Both the position numbers and the translations under genes were made by a program. Below are positions 1-8,508 of a DNA stretch of 64,000 nt, one piece after another. Every line of letters starts with the position of its first letter. Positions within the stretch are counted from its first letter, which is position 1. The notes under the pieces are model-generated. The model did no database searches. It was not told the DNA's origin and saw nothing but the letters and a program-made list of their open reading frames with translations. The stretch is from A07HB70 sp964512675 (GTDB lineage Archaea > Halobacteriota > Halobacteria > Halobacteriales > Haloferacaceae): positions 73,743-137,742 of the forward strand of contig CAZEJR010000003.1 of the NCBI GenBank assembly GCA_964512675.1, read 5' to 3'.

Positions 1-211
1 GCTCGTGGTCGGCGAGAAGCTCTGCAACAGCCGCGGCGGCGTCCTCGTCGGCGGCGTCGAGCGCCCCCCACGCCGTCTCCGTCGGCGGGACGTCGTGGGA
101 CTCGAGGATCGTCGCCGTCTCCGCGTCGACACGTGCCCAGTCGACGTCGAGGTGGACGACGGTGCCGTCGAGATCGAAGACGACGGCGTCGTACCCCTCG
201 TACCGATCCAT
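1..211 (-). CDS. HAD-superfamily hydrolase, N-terminal part (truncated by window edge)
   Basis: Only the first 70 or so residues are present; the gene runs off the left edge. The visible N-terminus has the HAD motif I, FDLDGTVV, with the nucleophile and acid/base aspartates at about residues 13 and 15. This fits a phosphoglycolate-phosphatase-like or haloacid dehalogenase-type phosphohydrolase acting on a small phosphorylated metabolite. The ATG is on the minus strand and the gene is divergent from the surface protein that follows. The substrate cannot be told from the fragment. Confidence 0.8.
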   Translation of the reverse strand, partial: MDRYEGYDAVVFDLDGTVVHLDVDWARVDAETATILESHDVPPTETAWGALDAADEDAAAAVAELLADHE

Positions 212-255
212 ACGTCGACATGGGCCGACGCCGACAAGACGGTTCCGCCACGAGT

Positions 256-263
256 GTTATACG
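256..263 (+). promoter_or_regulatory. TATA-like element of the PGF-CTERM protein gene
   Basis: A GTTATACG element is centred about 27 nt before the ATG at 286. This is the leaderless spacing seen throughout the window and it supports that ATG over in-frame starts further upstream. Confidence 0.5.
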
Positions 264-285
264 ACCCGACCGTCACCGGTCGGAC

Positions 286-1524
286 ATGATCGATCGAGAC
301 GGTCGACGACCCGTCGTCGCCCTCGTAGTCGTCGTGGCGGCGCTCCTCGCGGGGGCCGCGCCGGCGGCTGCACAGTCGGACGGCGATACGACCACGGTCA
401 CCGTGACGGTCGAGACGGTCGACGGCACGACCGTCTCCGGAGCGACCGTGGCCGCGACGTGGGACGGCGGCCAGACGAGCGCCGACACCGCCGGAAACGG
501 CAAAGTGTTCCTCGACGTACCGGTCGGCGCCACGGTCTCGTTCGACGTCGACCACCCGGACTACACCCGGAACTTCGCCCTCCGACGGACCGTGAGCGAG
601 AACACCGGCGAGATCACAGTCGAGGTGACCGACGCGGTGTCGTTCACCTACCGGGTCGCCGACCGGCGAGGCGACGCCGTCGAGGACGTCCGCGTCGCCG
701 TCGTCGACAGCGCCGGGCGGGAGGTCGCCGGCGGTCGGACGGGCGCCGACGGTCGGTTCGTCGGCCCGCAGATCGAGGCCGGCAGCTACGCCGTCCGGTT
801 CACGAAGACCGGCTACCTGACCGTCGAACGCACCGAGGAGACGGGGGTCGCGGTGACGCGACGGATCGAGATGGAGCGCAGCGACGTCGTGCTCGCCGTC
901 GACGTGCGCGACCCGCGTGCCGACGACGAGGTCGCAAACGCGACCGTCCGGGTGGGCGACAGGACCGCCCGGAGCGACGACACCGGACGAGCGAGCGTCT
1001 CCGTGCCGGTCAACAGCGAGGTTCGAGTCGAGGTGACCCGCGACGGGTACGGCGACACGGCCCGCGCGATCTCGGTCGACGAGTCCGACCGGACGGTCGA
1101 GGTCACGCTCTCACGGCTCCCGGGTCTCACCCTCGAGTCGGCGAACGAGCGCGTCGTCGTCGGCGAGTCGGCGCAGGTGACGGTCACCGACGCCTACGGC
1201 GACCCCGCCGCGAACGTCTCCGTCGTCGTCGGCGGCGAGACGGTCGCCGCGACCGACGGCGACGGCGAGGCGCTCGTACCGATAACGGAGGCCGGCGAGA
1301 CGGAGATCCGCGCGCAGCGCGGCCGGACGGCGTCCAACCGGGTAACAGTCGAGGGTGTCTCCGGCGACGTCGCCGGACCCGACACCGGAACCACGACCGG
1401 CAGCGTCAGTACCGACCGCGACGGGGGGCTGCCCTCCTTCGGCGCCGCTCCCGGCTTCGGCGTCGTCGCGGCGCTCGGCGCTCTGCTCTCGTTCGCCTAC
1501 GTCGCCGCCCGCTCGCGCAGGTAG
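286..1524 (+). CDS. secreted beta-sandwich repeat protein with PGF-CTERM anchor
   Basis: A 412-residue surface protein. Residues 1-30 form a signal peptide (basic start, then a Val/Ala/Leu-rich core, then an AAAQS-type cleavage region). The body holds about four carboxypeptidase-regulatory-like or Ig-like beta-sandwich repeats of roughly 80 residues each, marked by recurring VxGATV, DGRF and GYL-type turns. A Thr/Ser/Gly linker near residue 365 leads to LPSFGAAPGFG, a hydrophobic stretch and a terminal Arg cluster. This tripartite tail is the PGF-CTERM signal processed by archaeosortase A, which attaches the protein to membrane lipid at the S-layer. No enzymatic motif is visible; adhesion or cell-surface structure is an inference. 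The end overlaps the convergent alaX gene by 28 nt. Confidence 0.85.
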   Translation: MIDRDGRRPVVALVVVVAALLAGAAPAAAQSDGDTTTVTVTVETVDGTTVSGATVAATWDGGQTSADTAGNGKVFLDVPVGATVSFDVDHPDYTRNFALRRTVSENTGEITVEVTDAVSFTYRVADRRGDAVEDVRVAVVDSAGREVAGGRTGADGRFVGPQIEAGSYAVRFTKTGYLTVERTEETGVAVTRRIEMERSDVVLAVDVRDPRADDEVANATVRVGDRTARSDDTGRASVSVPVNSEVRVEVTRDGYGDTARAISVDESDRTVEVTLSRLPGLTLESANERVVVGESAQVTVTDAYGDPAANVSVVVGGETVAATDGDGEALVPITEAGETEIRAQRGRTASNRVTVEGVSGDVAGPDTGTTTGSVSTDRDGGLPSFGAAPGFGVVAALGALLSFAYVAARSRR

Positions 1525-2723
1525 GTCGCCACCTCGTCCGGGTCGGCACTCATCCCGCCGGCCTGTGCGAACGCCGCGCTCCCGCCACCCCCGCCGCCGA
1601 ACTCCGCCGTCGCCGCGTCGACGACGTCTGCCGCCGGCACCGCGCCGCCGGAGGCGACGGCGAGGAACGTCGCGCCGTCGCGCCCGACCGCCGCGACGAC
1701 GCCGCCGTCGGCTGTGCCCCGCACCGCCTCGCCGGTCGCGTCCGTGTCTGCGTCGACGACGCCGACACGCCACGAGACCCCGTCGCCTTCGACGGCGTCG
1801 AACGACGCGACCGTCCGCTCGACGGCGTCGCGACGGAGCCGGCTGACCGTCTCGCGCAGGTCGTCGCGCTCCGCGCGGAGGCGTCTGGCCGTCGCGGCGA
1901 CGTCGCCCGGCGCCGCGTCGAGTGCCCGCCCCGCCGCGCGCGTCTGGCGGTGCCGTCGCGCGCCCGCCTCGTGTGCCCGCGGCCCGACGGCGAACTCGAC
2001 GCGTGTCAGGCCCGCGCCGGGGTTCGACCGGTCGACGATCGCGACCGTCCCCACCTCGACGGTGTTCTCGACGTGTGTGCCGCCGCAGGCCGCGACGTCC
2101 CAGCCCTCGACGGTCACCAGCCGAACCAGACCGCCGTCGGCGAAGGCGCCGGCCTCGGTCGCGTCGTTGAACGCGACGCCGTCGCGCGACCGCGCCGTCT
2201 CGACCGACACCGTCTCCCACGACACCGGGCGAGACTCCCAGACTGCGCGGTTGGCCAGGCGCTCGAGTTCGACCAGCAGGTCGTCGTCGACGTCGGTCGG
2301 CGTCGCGAGGTCCACCCGGACCGTCTCGGGCCCGATGTCGAAGCCGCCGTAGCCGAGAGTCTCACAGAGCTGTCGGCCCGCGCCGAACAGCACGTGGCTG
2401 GCGGTGTGGGCGCGGGCACAGTAGGTGCGAAAGTCGTCGTCGACGACGCCGGCGACCCGGTCGCCGGACACGAGGTCGTGGTCGGCGTCGAGGTGGTGCC
2501 AGACGCCGTCGTCGACGTCCTCCGGGGCGCGGCGGGACCGCGCCTCGCGCTGGACGTCGGCGACGGGGTGGCCAGCCAGCGTCCCACGGTCTGCGGGCTG
2601 TCCCCCGCCCTCGGGGTAGAAGTACGTCTCCTCCAGGACGACGGCGTCGCCGTCGACGGCGGCGACGGTCGTCTCGAACTCCCGGACCCGCGGCTCGGCG
2701 GGCGCGAGCGAGTCGTGTGCCAC
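1497..2723 (-). CDS. alaX: alanyl-tRNA editing protein, AlaX long form
   Basis: A 408-residue protein like the editing half of alanyl-tRNA synthetase. It hydrolyses Ser- or Gly-mischarged tRNA-Ala in trans. The zinc-binding HxxxH motif is HTASH at residues 106-110, and the second pair is C213 and H217 in CGGTH. The N-terminal YFYPEGGGQPADRG block is typical. A C-terminal DHHA1 domain ends in a Gly-rich GGGGGGSAAFAQAGG-type segment, so this is the long AlaX-L type rather than the short form. The GTG at 2723 was chosen because homologues begin close to this point; longer in-frame extensions lack family similarity. Confidence 0.9.
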   Translation of the reverse strand: MAHDSLAPAEPRVREFETTVAAVDGDAVVLEETYFYPEGGGQPADRGTLAGHPVADVQREARSRRAPEDVDDGVWHHLDADHDLVSGDRVAGVVDDDFRTYCARAHTASHVLFGAGRQLCETLGYGGFDIGPETVRVDLATPTDVDDDLLVELERLANRAVWESRPVSWETVSVETARSRDGVAFNDATEAGAFADGGLVRLVTVEGWDVAACGGTHVENTVEVGTVAIVDRSNPGAGLTRVEFAVGPRAHEAGARRHRQTRAAGRALDAAPGDVAATARRLRAERDDLRETVSRLRRDAVERTVASFDAVEGDGVSWRVGVVDADTDATGEAVRGTADGGVVAAVGRDGATFLAVASGGAVPAADVVDAATAEFGGGGGGSAAFAQAGGMSADPDEVATYLRERAAT

Positions 2724-2752
2724 GGCCCCCGGGTCGGAGGGCCACGACAAAA

Positions 2753-3283
2753 CTACTCCGTCTCGTCGACGAGTTCGACGGCGAGGCGCTCCTCTATCGC
2801 CCGGACGACCGAGCCCCCGACGCCGGCACGGGAGGCCCGGCCCTGCTCGACGGCGAGGACGTCGTCCTCCGAGACGTCGAGTTCGGCGGCCAGCTCCTCG
2901 ACGGTCAGGCCGGCGTCCTGTCGGGCCGTCTCCGCGCGCTCGCCGTACCCGCCCGCGAGGTACGGGAGACGGTCCTCCTCGTAGTCCGTGCCGCTCTCCT
3001 CCCAGTGTGTCGAGTCGCCACGCCCCGCGTCGTACATCCGCGCGGCGTTCTGTGCGGCGCGCTTCGTGCGGGTCGACTCGTCGTCGCGGCGCTGCCCCCG
3101 GTCGCGCCTGCCGTCCGACCCAGATCGTCTGTCGTCGTCGCCGTGAGGAGCACACTCCGAGCAGACGAGCAGCTCCGCCCCGGCGACGTTTGCCTTCCGG
3201 AGGCTGCCGGAGTCGCGGCCACAGAGCTCGCAGCTCTCGCCGTCGCCTCCGCCGCCGCCCCCGCCGGTGGAGTACTTCGCCAT
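2753..3283 (-). CDS. mbf1: aMBF1, archaeal multiprotein bridging factor
   Basis: A 176-residue protein with an N-terminal zinc ribbon (C18, C21, C41, C44) and a C-terminal HTH of the Cro/C1 type (TVEELAAELDVSEDDVLAVEQG), joined by a charged linker. This is the architecture of archaeal MBF1, which in studied archaea associates with ribosomes and is linked to the stress response. A poly-Gly run after residue 6 is unusual but lies in the flexible tail. The gene lies just upstream of alaX on the same strand and may share its transcript. Confidence 0.9.
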   Translation of the reverse strand: MAKYSTGGGGGGGDGESCELCGRDSGSLRKANVAGAELLVCSECAPHGDDDRRSGSDGRRDRGQRRDDESTRTKRAAQNAARMYDAGRGDSTHWEESGTDYEEDRLPYLAGGYGERAETARQDAGLTVEELAAELDVSEDDVLAVEQGRASRAGVGGSVVRAIEERLAVELVDETE

Positions 3284-3305
3284 GGTCGTGCTATGAGCTC
3301 CGGCG

Positions 3306-3313
3306 AATTTAAA
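3306..3313 (-). promoter_or_regulatory. TATA-like element of aMBF1
   Basis: On the minus strand the sequence reads GGTTTAAATT, centred 26 nt before the ATG at 3283, giving a leaderless transcript. Confidence 0.6.
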
Positions 3314-3407
3314 CCCGCGCACCGACGCGCCGGGCGGCCACAGAGCGCACTCCTCGCCGACGCCACCCTCCAGACGACCGTCACCCCCGAGATAGCCGTC
3401 GTCCTCG

Positions 3408-3871
3408 GTGTCGGCGCCGGCTATCCTCACCGTCCGTGTCCGGCTCACGCCGGAGCGTGTCTCCGACGACGAGGGCGACCGCGACGAGCACGAGCGCACC
3501 GACCACCTGACCGAAGTGGTGGTGGAGCCGGGCTCGCCGCTCGTCGGACAGACGGTCGCGGCGGTGTTCAGCCGGACCGACGCCCCCGAGACAGACGTCG
3601 ACGTGGTCCGGCTCGTCCGGGGCTCGCGGACGCTCGGCGAGCCGCCGGCGCGAGACGCTCCGGGTTGGCGACTTCGCCTGCAGGCCCCGCGCGACACGGT
3701 GAGCGAGGCCGCAGCCCCGACAGCGTTCATCTGGCCGGTCGAGGGCCAGACGACCCTGTTCGTCTACGGTCCCGGCGGCCACCGGTTCCCGGACTACCTC
3801 CGCGTCGGCGCGCCGCTGCTCGCTCTCCTCTCGTGACGGCAGTCGGCATCGCCCTCGGCTTGGGGTCGTGA
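3408..3871 (+). pseudogene. remnant of SLC13-type permease with TrkA-C domain
   Basis: The open frame to 3836 starts with a TrkA-C/RCK_C-like segment (EVVVEPGSPLVGQTV near 3516). It then jumps to the extreme C-terminus of an SLC13-family anion permease (TTLFVYGPGGHRFPDYLRVGAP near 3753). The family's closing segment, VTAVGIALGLG, continues at 3833-3868 in another frame. Full-length relatives have about a dozen membrane segments, none of which remain. The locus therefore looks like an internally deleted and frameshifted remnant. Family assignment rests on recognising the C-terminal block and was not checked by a search. Confidence 0.6.
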
Positions 3872-3911
3872 CGCGGCGAATCAGTAATGTGGCCCCGGCC
3901 CCCCAGCGGAG

Positions 3912-4859
3912 ATGGTGCCCGACGGTGAACCGACGAGCGTACTGTTGCCCACACTGAGGTGGAGTCCGGTCTGCGAGCAGGTGGCTGCCGGGCTCGCCCC
4001 CGAGGACGAGCTACTGGTCCTCTGTGACTCGCCAGGCGACCCCGTGGCCAGCTGTGACCCTCCCCCGGGTGTCAGGGTACTCGTCGCCGGCGAGCCCGAG
4101 GGGTGCTCTGGGAAGGCAAACGCGCTCGCGTGCGGGATGGCGGCGGCGCAGAACAGCCGGTTCGTCTGGACCGACGACGACTTCGCGCGCGACCCGGACT
4201 GGCTGGAGGAGCTCGTCGCCGCCGGGCGGCGCGACGGGCCTGCATCTGCCGTCCCCTTCTTCACCGGCGGCGGGTGGTGGCGGCTCGTCGAGCCGTGGTA
4301 CGGTGCTCTGTTCGCGCTGCTCGTCGCCCTCGGCGTCGGTCCCTTCGCCGACACGGCGTGGGGCGGCGGCGTGACCTTCACCCGCGCGGAGCTGACGGTG
4401 GACGTCGAGACGTTCACCACGGAGCTCGAGACCGTCCTGAGCGACGACTACCTGCTCACACAGCGGCTCCCCTCGGTCCACCCGGTCCGGTCGATGGTGA
4501 CGCCGGTCGAGGTGGCTGGCGACCGTAGCGCGGTCGTGAGCCGCGTCGTCAGGTTCGGACGCATCCTCGGCGTGAACGAGGGGTGGAGCGGTGCCGTCGT
4601 GAACGTAGTCCTCGCCGGCGTCGGCCTCGTGTCCCCGCTCGTCGTCGCGCCGCTCCTGACGGCGGCGTTCGTCGCCGTCTACCGCTTGCTCGGCGAACGG
4701 CCCGTCAACGCGCTGCTGGCGTACCCCGGGCTGCTGGTGCTCCCGGTCGCGGTCCTCGTGGCACGCCTCGTGCCCGAGTTCGAGTGGGCCGGACGACGCT
4801 ACCGGCTGGCAGAGAGCGGCGCAGTCGAGGTCGTCAGCGGGCGGTCGGAGAGCGACTGA
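3912..4859 (+). CDS. membrane glycosyltransferase, family 2
   Basis: A 315-residue GT-A glycosyltransferase. It has an N-terminal catalytic domain with a GKANAL nucleotide-sugar pocket motif near residue 67, a DxD-like WTDDDF at 86-91, a later SDDYLL acid pair and an RVVRFGRI block replacing QxxRW. Two hydrophobic segments at about residues 232-290 anchor it in the membrane. The layout resembles ceramide-glucosyltransferase-like (GT21-like) haloarchaeal enzymes that glycosylate lipids. The donor and acceptor are unknown. A possible TATA element (ATCAGTAATG, centred near 3885) lies 27 nt before the ATG. Confidence 0.8.
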   Translation: MVPDGEPTSVLLPTLRWSPVCEQVAAGLAPEDELLVLCDSPGDPVASCDPPPGVRVLVAGEPEGCSGKANALACGMAAAQNSRFVWTDDDFARDPDWLEELVAAGRRDGPASAVPFFTGGGWWRLVEPWYGALFALLVALGVGPFADTAWGGGVTFTRAELTVDVETFTTELETVLSDDYLLTQRLPSVHPVRSMVTPVEVAGDRSAVVSRVVRFGRILGVNEGWSGAVVNVVLAGVGLVSPLVVAPLLTAAFVAVYRLLGERPVNALLAYPGLLVLPVAVLVARLVPEFEWAGRRYRLAESGAVEVVSGRSESD

Positions 4860-5024
4860 CCGCCGGGGGGATCGGCCCGGCACCCGCTCCGCTGCCGTCG
4901 TAGACCCTCCGTACGGTGTGCTGGTGACGCTCTGTCCGACACCGGGCCCGACCGTCGAGGGTGGCGGTGTCGGTCGAGCAGCCGGGACCGGTCGTCTGGC
5001 GACGGGGAGACCGCCCGAGCGCAG

Positions 5025-5109
5025 TGCGTGGGACCGGATTCGAACCGGCGGACCCCTATGGGACAGCGCCCTCAACGCTGCGCCGTTGACCTGGCTTGGC
5101 TACCCACGC
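5025..5109 (-). tRNA. tRNA-Leu (anticodon GAG)
   Basis: An 85-nt class II tRNA on the minus strand. The acceptor stem is GCGTGGG/CCCACGC with discriminator A. The T-arm loop is GGTTCGAATCC. The anticodon stem CAGCG/CGCTG closes a loop TTGAGGG with anticodon GAG, and a long variable arm (GTCCCATAGGGGT) follows. The 3' CCA is not encoded. It decodes CUC leucine codons and is not obviously part of an operon. Confidence 0.93.
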
Positions 5110-5222
5110 GCGTCGGATCGGCGCGTGCCGCGCCACGATATGCTACCCTGGCGCGGATGAAATGGCTTTCCATTCGGGGACAGAACCGGGGCGCTCTTGT
5201 CCGCCGCGCTCCGGTACGTAGC

Positions 5223-5795
5223 GTGAGAGACCGGCTCGCACGCCGCCTCCGACCGCACGCTCTCGGGGTCTCGCTCGGCCTCTCTGCGGTCGCGCTGGCG
5301 CTGGTGTTCGCGTCGGCGTTCGGGGCCGTCCCGTCGGCGTTCCTGCCGCGGGTCCCCGGCCCGGTGCTCGACTCGGTACCACACGTCAACGCCGTCCTGA
5401 GTGCGCTCGCACTCCTGACGATCCCCGCGGGTGTCGTCGCGATCCGACGCGGACGGGTCGCGCGTCACCGCGCGCTGATGCTCGCCTCGACGGCGCTGTT
5501 CGCGGCGTTTCTCGTCCTCTACCTGTACAAGGTGAGCGTCGCCGGTCCCGCGCCGTTCCCCGGTCCCGACGGCGTCTACCGGAGCGTCTACCTCCCGGTG
5601 CTCGGCGTCCACGTGCTCCTCGCCGTCGTCACCGTTCCCCTCGTCATCTACGCGCTCCTCCTCGCGGCGACACATCCGGTCGACGCGCTCCCGGACACCG
5701 ACCACCCGCGCGTCGGCCGGGTCGCGGCCTCGCTCTGGTTCGTCTCCTTCCTCCTCGGCGAGGTGGTCTACGCGATGCTCTACGTCGTCTATTGA
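5223..5795 (+). CDS. DUF420 family membrane protein
   Basis: A 190-residue protein with about five hydrophobic segments separated by short loops. Conserved features include the PHVNAVLS segment with its histidine, the RRGRVARHRALMLAS loop and a terminal LLGEVVYAMLYVVY helix. This matches DUF420, found near haem-copper oxidase genes in bacteria and archaea and related to the cytochrome oxidase assembly factor CtaM. No oxidase gene is nearby, so a role in respiratory assembly is inferred from family alone. The GTG at 5223 gives a basic cytosolic start; longer frames run back into tRNA-Leu. Confidence 0.8.
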   Translation: MRDRLARRLRPHALGVSLGLSAVALALVFASAFGAVPSAFLPRVPGPVLDSVPHVNAVLSALALLTIPAGVVAIRRGRVARHRALMLASTALFAAFLVLYLYKVSVAGPAPFPGPDGVYRSVYLPVLGVHVLLAVVTVPLVIYALLLAATHPVDALPDTDHPRVGRVAASLWFVSFLLGEVVYAMLYVVY

Positions 5796-5894
5796 ATCCC
5801 CCGTCATCGCGGGGCAGGACCGGCGTGTGTCGCGCGCCGTCTGCTCGTGTGACCGGAGACGCGGACGACGGAGCGCCCGCTAGCCGGCGAGTCC

Positions 5895-6478
5895 GTAGCC
5901 GTGGTCGGTGCCGGTGTCGGCGGCCTCTCGGCTGCTGCTCACCTCGCCGACCGGGGCGCAGACGTCGAGGTGACAGAGCGAAACGACCGTGTCGGCGGCG
6001 TCGCGAACCGTATCGAGGCCGAGGGATTCCGGTTCGACACCGGGCCGTCGTGGTCCCTGATGCCCGAGACGTCCTGCCCCGTCTCGACCGGCAGCACCGG
6101 CTGTGCCGGCGCGACGGCGTCCGGGCCCTGTCCGAGTCCTACGAGGACGGCGCCGCGGCGGCTCTCGACGACTACCTCGCGGACGCCGCCGAGGCGTACG
6201 AGGTCGGAACCGAGCGGGTCGTCCACGAGGACCGCTCGCGCACCACTCGACCGTCCTCCCGGAGAACTGGGACCCCCGCTTCGCGAGTACCCTCGACGAC
6301 CCCGCGTACTACGTCCCCTCGGCGACCGACGAGACGGTCGCGCCCGACGGACCGCGTTCCGCGACCGGGTGCTCGACGACATCGCCGAACACACCGGCGT
6401 CGACCTGCGCGGCCGGATCGTCGTCGAACGCGAGGCGTCGGTCACTCCGTCGAGCGGCTTCGGGCCCTATATCCCGGG
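5895..6478 (+). pseudogene. decayed phytoene desaturase-like (CrtI) gene
   Basis: Four pieces of one carotenoid desaturase-type flavoprotein lie in order but in different frames. The first (5895-6072) has the FAD-binding GAGVGGLSAAAHLADRGADV motif and FRFDTGPSW. The second (about 6129-6240) reads ESYEDGAAAALDDYLADAA and HEDRSR. The third (6241-6352) has LPENWDPRF and LDDPAYYVPSATDETVAPDG. The fourth (6354-6446) has FRDRVLDDIAEHTGVDLRGR. The middle of the protein and the last hundred or so residues, which would hold the GLY(Y/F)-G-TxPG block, are missing. Intact relatives are near 500 residues. The remnant ends against the 3' end of purF. Confidence 0.85.
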
Positions 6479-7963
6479 CCGAGCGACCTCGCGGTCGGTC
6501 TCTTCGTCCTCGATGTCGTACGGGTACTGACCGGTGACACAGCCGGTACACAGGCCCGTGCGTTCCGTGTCGAGCGCGCCGGCGACGGCGTCCATCGAGA
6601 GGTACGCGAGGCTGTCGGCACCGATCGCCTCGCACACCTCCTCGACGCTCCGGTCGGCGGCGATCAGCTCCTCGCGCGAGGCCATGTCGATGCCCATGTA
6701 ACACGGCGCGCTGATCGGCGGCGCACCGATGCGAACGTGGACCTCGTCGGCACCGGCGTCGCGCAGCAGCTCGACGAGCTGCGTCGACGTCGTTCCGCGG
6801 ACCACGCTGTCGTCGACGAGCGTGACACACTTGCCGGCGACCGTCGACCGGATCGGGTTGAGCTTCAGGCGTACGGCGCGCTCGCGCTCGTCCTGCGTCG
6901 GCATAATGAACGTCCGGCCGACGTACCGGTTTTTCATCAGCCCCTCCGCGAACTCCACCGGCGCCTCGCGCTCGCCGTCTGCGGCTTCGTCGCCTGCGTT
7001 CTCCGGGACGTGGCCCTGTCGCGACTCGCTCGCCGCCTCTGCGTAGCCCGAGGCAAACGCGCGCCCGGAGTCCGGAACGGGCATCACCACGTCGGCCTCG
7101 ACGCCGCTCTCGTGCCACAGCGCCCGGCCGAGGTCGCGCCGGACGTCGTAGACGAGCGACCCGTCGATAACCGAGTCCGGGCGGGCGAAGTAGACGTGTT
7201 CGAAGAAACAGTGCGCGGGCTCCGACTCCTCGACGAGGCGGTACGAGTCGAAGCCGTCGCCGTCGGGGTTGAGGACGACCAGCTCGCCGGGGCGTACGTC
7301 GCGCACGAGGTCGCCGTCCAGCGCGTCGACGGCTGCCGACTCGCTCGCGAGGACGTAGCCGTCGTCGAGCGCTCCGACGCAGAGCGGTCGGTTACCGAGC
7401 GGGTCGCGCAGCCCGAGCACCGTCTCGTCGTGCATGATCGTCAGCGAGTACGAGCCGTGGACGCGGCTCATCGTGCGCTTGACCGCCCGGACCAGGTCTG
7501 CGTCGAGCAGGTTCCGGGCGAGCTCGTGTGCGATCACCTCCGTGTCGCCGTCGGAGGTGAACGCGTGGCCCGCCGCCTCCAGATCGGCGCGGAGTTCGTC
7601 GGTGTTGACCAGGTTGCCGTTGTGTGCGAGGCCGAGCGACCCTGACTTGAACGAGACGGCGAAGGGCTGGGCACAGCAGGCGTTCAGGCCGCCCGAGGTC
7701 GGGTAGCGGACGTGTCCGATGCCGGTCGAGCCGCGCAGATCGGCCAGGTCGCTCTCGCCGATCGCGTCGCCCACCAGCCCCCGCTCGACGTGGCTGTGCT
7801 GCTGGAAGCCGTCGTGGGTCGCGATCCCCGCCGACTCCTGCCCGCGGTGCTGGAGGGCGTACATCGCGTAGTAGATTGGCTGTGCGGCGTCCCGGTCGGC
7901 GAGCGCGACGCCGACGACGCCACACTTCTCTGTCGCCCCCGCCGGCCGGTCCCGGTCAGGCAT
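6467..7963 (-). CDS. purF: amidophosphoribosyltransferase PurF
   Basis: A 498-residue enzyme for the first step of purine synthesis (PRPP plus glutamine to phosphoribosylamine). A 13-residue propeptide precedes the catalytic Cys14 of CGVVGV, which becomes the N-terminal nucleophile of the glutaminase domain after cleavage. The C-terminal phosphoribosyltransferase domain has the PRPP loop VTLVDDSVVRGTTS and a cysteine-rich end (CTGCVTGQYP). It is the last gene of the lsm-rpl37e-purF arrangement but also has its own promoter. Confidence 0.97.
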   Translation of the reverse strand: MPDRDRPAGATEKCGVVGVALADRDAAQPIYYAMYALQHRGQESAGIATHDGFQQHSHVERGLVGDAIGESDLADLRGSTGIGHVRYPTSGGLNACCAQPFAVSFKSGSLGLAHNGNLVNTDELRADLEAAGHAFTSDGDTEVIAHELARNLLDADLVRAVKRTMSRVHGSYSLTIMHDETVLGLRDPLGNRPLCVGALDDGYVLASESAAVDALDGDLVRDVRPGELVVLNPDGDGFDSYRLVEESEPAHCFFEHVYFARPDSVIDGSLVYDVRRDLGRALWHESGVEADVVMPVPDSGRAFASGYAEAASESRQGHVPENAGDEAADGEREAPVEFAEGLMKNRYVGRTFIMPTQDERERAVRLKLNPIRSTVAGKCVTLVDDSVVRGTTSTQLVELLRDAGADEVHVRIGAPPISAPCYMGIDMASREELIAADRSVEEVCEAIGADSLAYLSMDAVAGALDTERTGLCTGCVTGQYPYDIEDEETDREVARPGI

Positions 7964-7985
7964 GGCTCACGATCCGCGACGACGG

Positions 7986-7995
7986 GCAAAAAAGG
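7986..7995 (-). promoter_or_regulatory. TATA-like element of purF
   Basis: A run of six T on the minus strand (CCTTTTTTGCC) is centred about 27 nt before the purF ATG, suggesting independent leaderless transcription. The same run could also end the upstream rpl37e transcript. Confidence 0.5.
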
Positions 7996-8090
7996 CCCCG
8001 TTACGGGCGTCACCCAGGAGGTACGATCCACGAACGTGGATCGGGCGCGTCAGACGGCGCTCCGAACCGGAGCAGGTCGGAGAGGAGTCG

Positions 8091-8264
8091 CTACTCGCCG
8101 GCCTTCGACTGCCACTCGTAGTCGCGGCGCTTCGCGGACTTGCCGAACCCACAGGACGAACAGACCTTCTTTTTGACGTGGTAGGACTTCTCGCCACAGC
8201 GACGGCAGTTGACGTGCGTCGTCGTGTTCTTCTTCCCCTGACTCGGGGTGCCGGCTCCCGTCAT
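8091..8264 (-). CDS. rpl37e: 50S ribosomal protein L37e
   Basis: A 57-residue basic zinc-ribbon protein of the large subunit. The zinc ligands are C20, C23, C35 and C38 in CRRCG and CSSCG. The sequence GKKNTTTHVNCRRCG and the tail KSAKRRDYEWQ are diagnostic. The ATG overlaps the stop codon of lsm by 4 nt (ATGA), so the two are translationally coupled. Confidence 0.96.
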   Translation of the reverse strand: MTGAGTPSQGKKNTTTHVNCRRCGEKSYHVKKKVCSSCGFGKSAKRRDYEWQSKAGE

Positions 8265-8485
8265 GTCTCTATCCTGACGACGTTGTCACCGCGGATAATC
8301 GTTGTGTCTCGAACCAGGTGGGCGTCGCCGTCGGCCTCGACGGCTCCGTCGGGGTCGACGAGCACGACGTTCATATGCTGGTCGTAGCCGTCGAGGCTCC
8401 CGTGGAACGCCCGACCGTCTTTCAGTTCGACCGTGACGGGGGCGCCGAGTGACGCCTCGAGGGCGTCGAGAGGTCGGTCGCTCAC
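8261..8485 (-). CDS. lsm: Sm-like (LSm) RNA-binding protein
   Basis: A 74-residue archaeal Sm protein that forms a ring binding U-rich RNA. The Sm1 motif is VTVELKDGRAFHGSLDGYDQHMNVVL and Sm2 is IIRGDNVVRI; the body is 74 residues, a usual length. The GTG at 8485 sits about 27 nt after a TATA-like GGATAACA (minus-strand TGTTATCC, 8509-8516). This supports it over an upstream ATG with no family similarity. It is first in the lsm-rpl37e unit, an order kept in many archaea. Confidence 0.95.
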   Translation of the reverse strand: MSDRPLDALEASLGAPVTVELKDGRAFHGSLDGYDQHMNVVLVDPDGAVEADGDAHLVRDTTIIRGDNVVRIET

Positions 8486-8508
8486 GCTCGTCGCCGGGAC
8501 GCGCCGTC

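Noticed and set aside
133..285. N-terminal extension of the PGF-CTERM protein
   Set aside because: Arg-rich sequence before the signal peptide; the TATA element lies inside it and the ATG at 286 fits a leaderless start.
5792..7645. A 617-codon plus-strand frame across the desaturase remnant and purF
   Set aside because: Only one short segment (about 6129-6240) matches the desaturase; the rest is antisense to purF.
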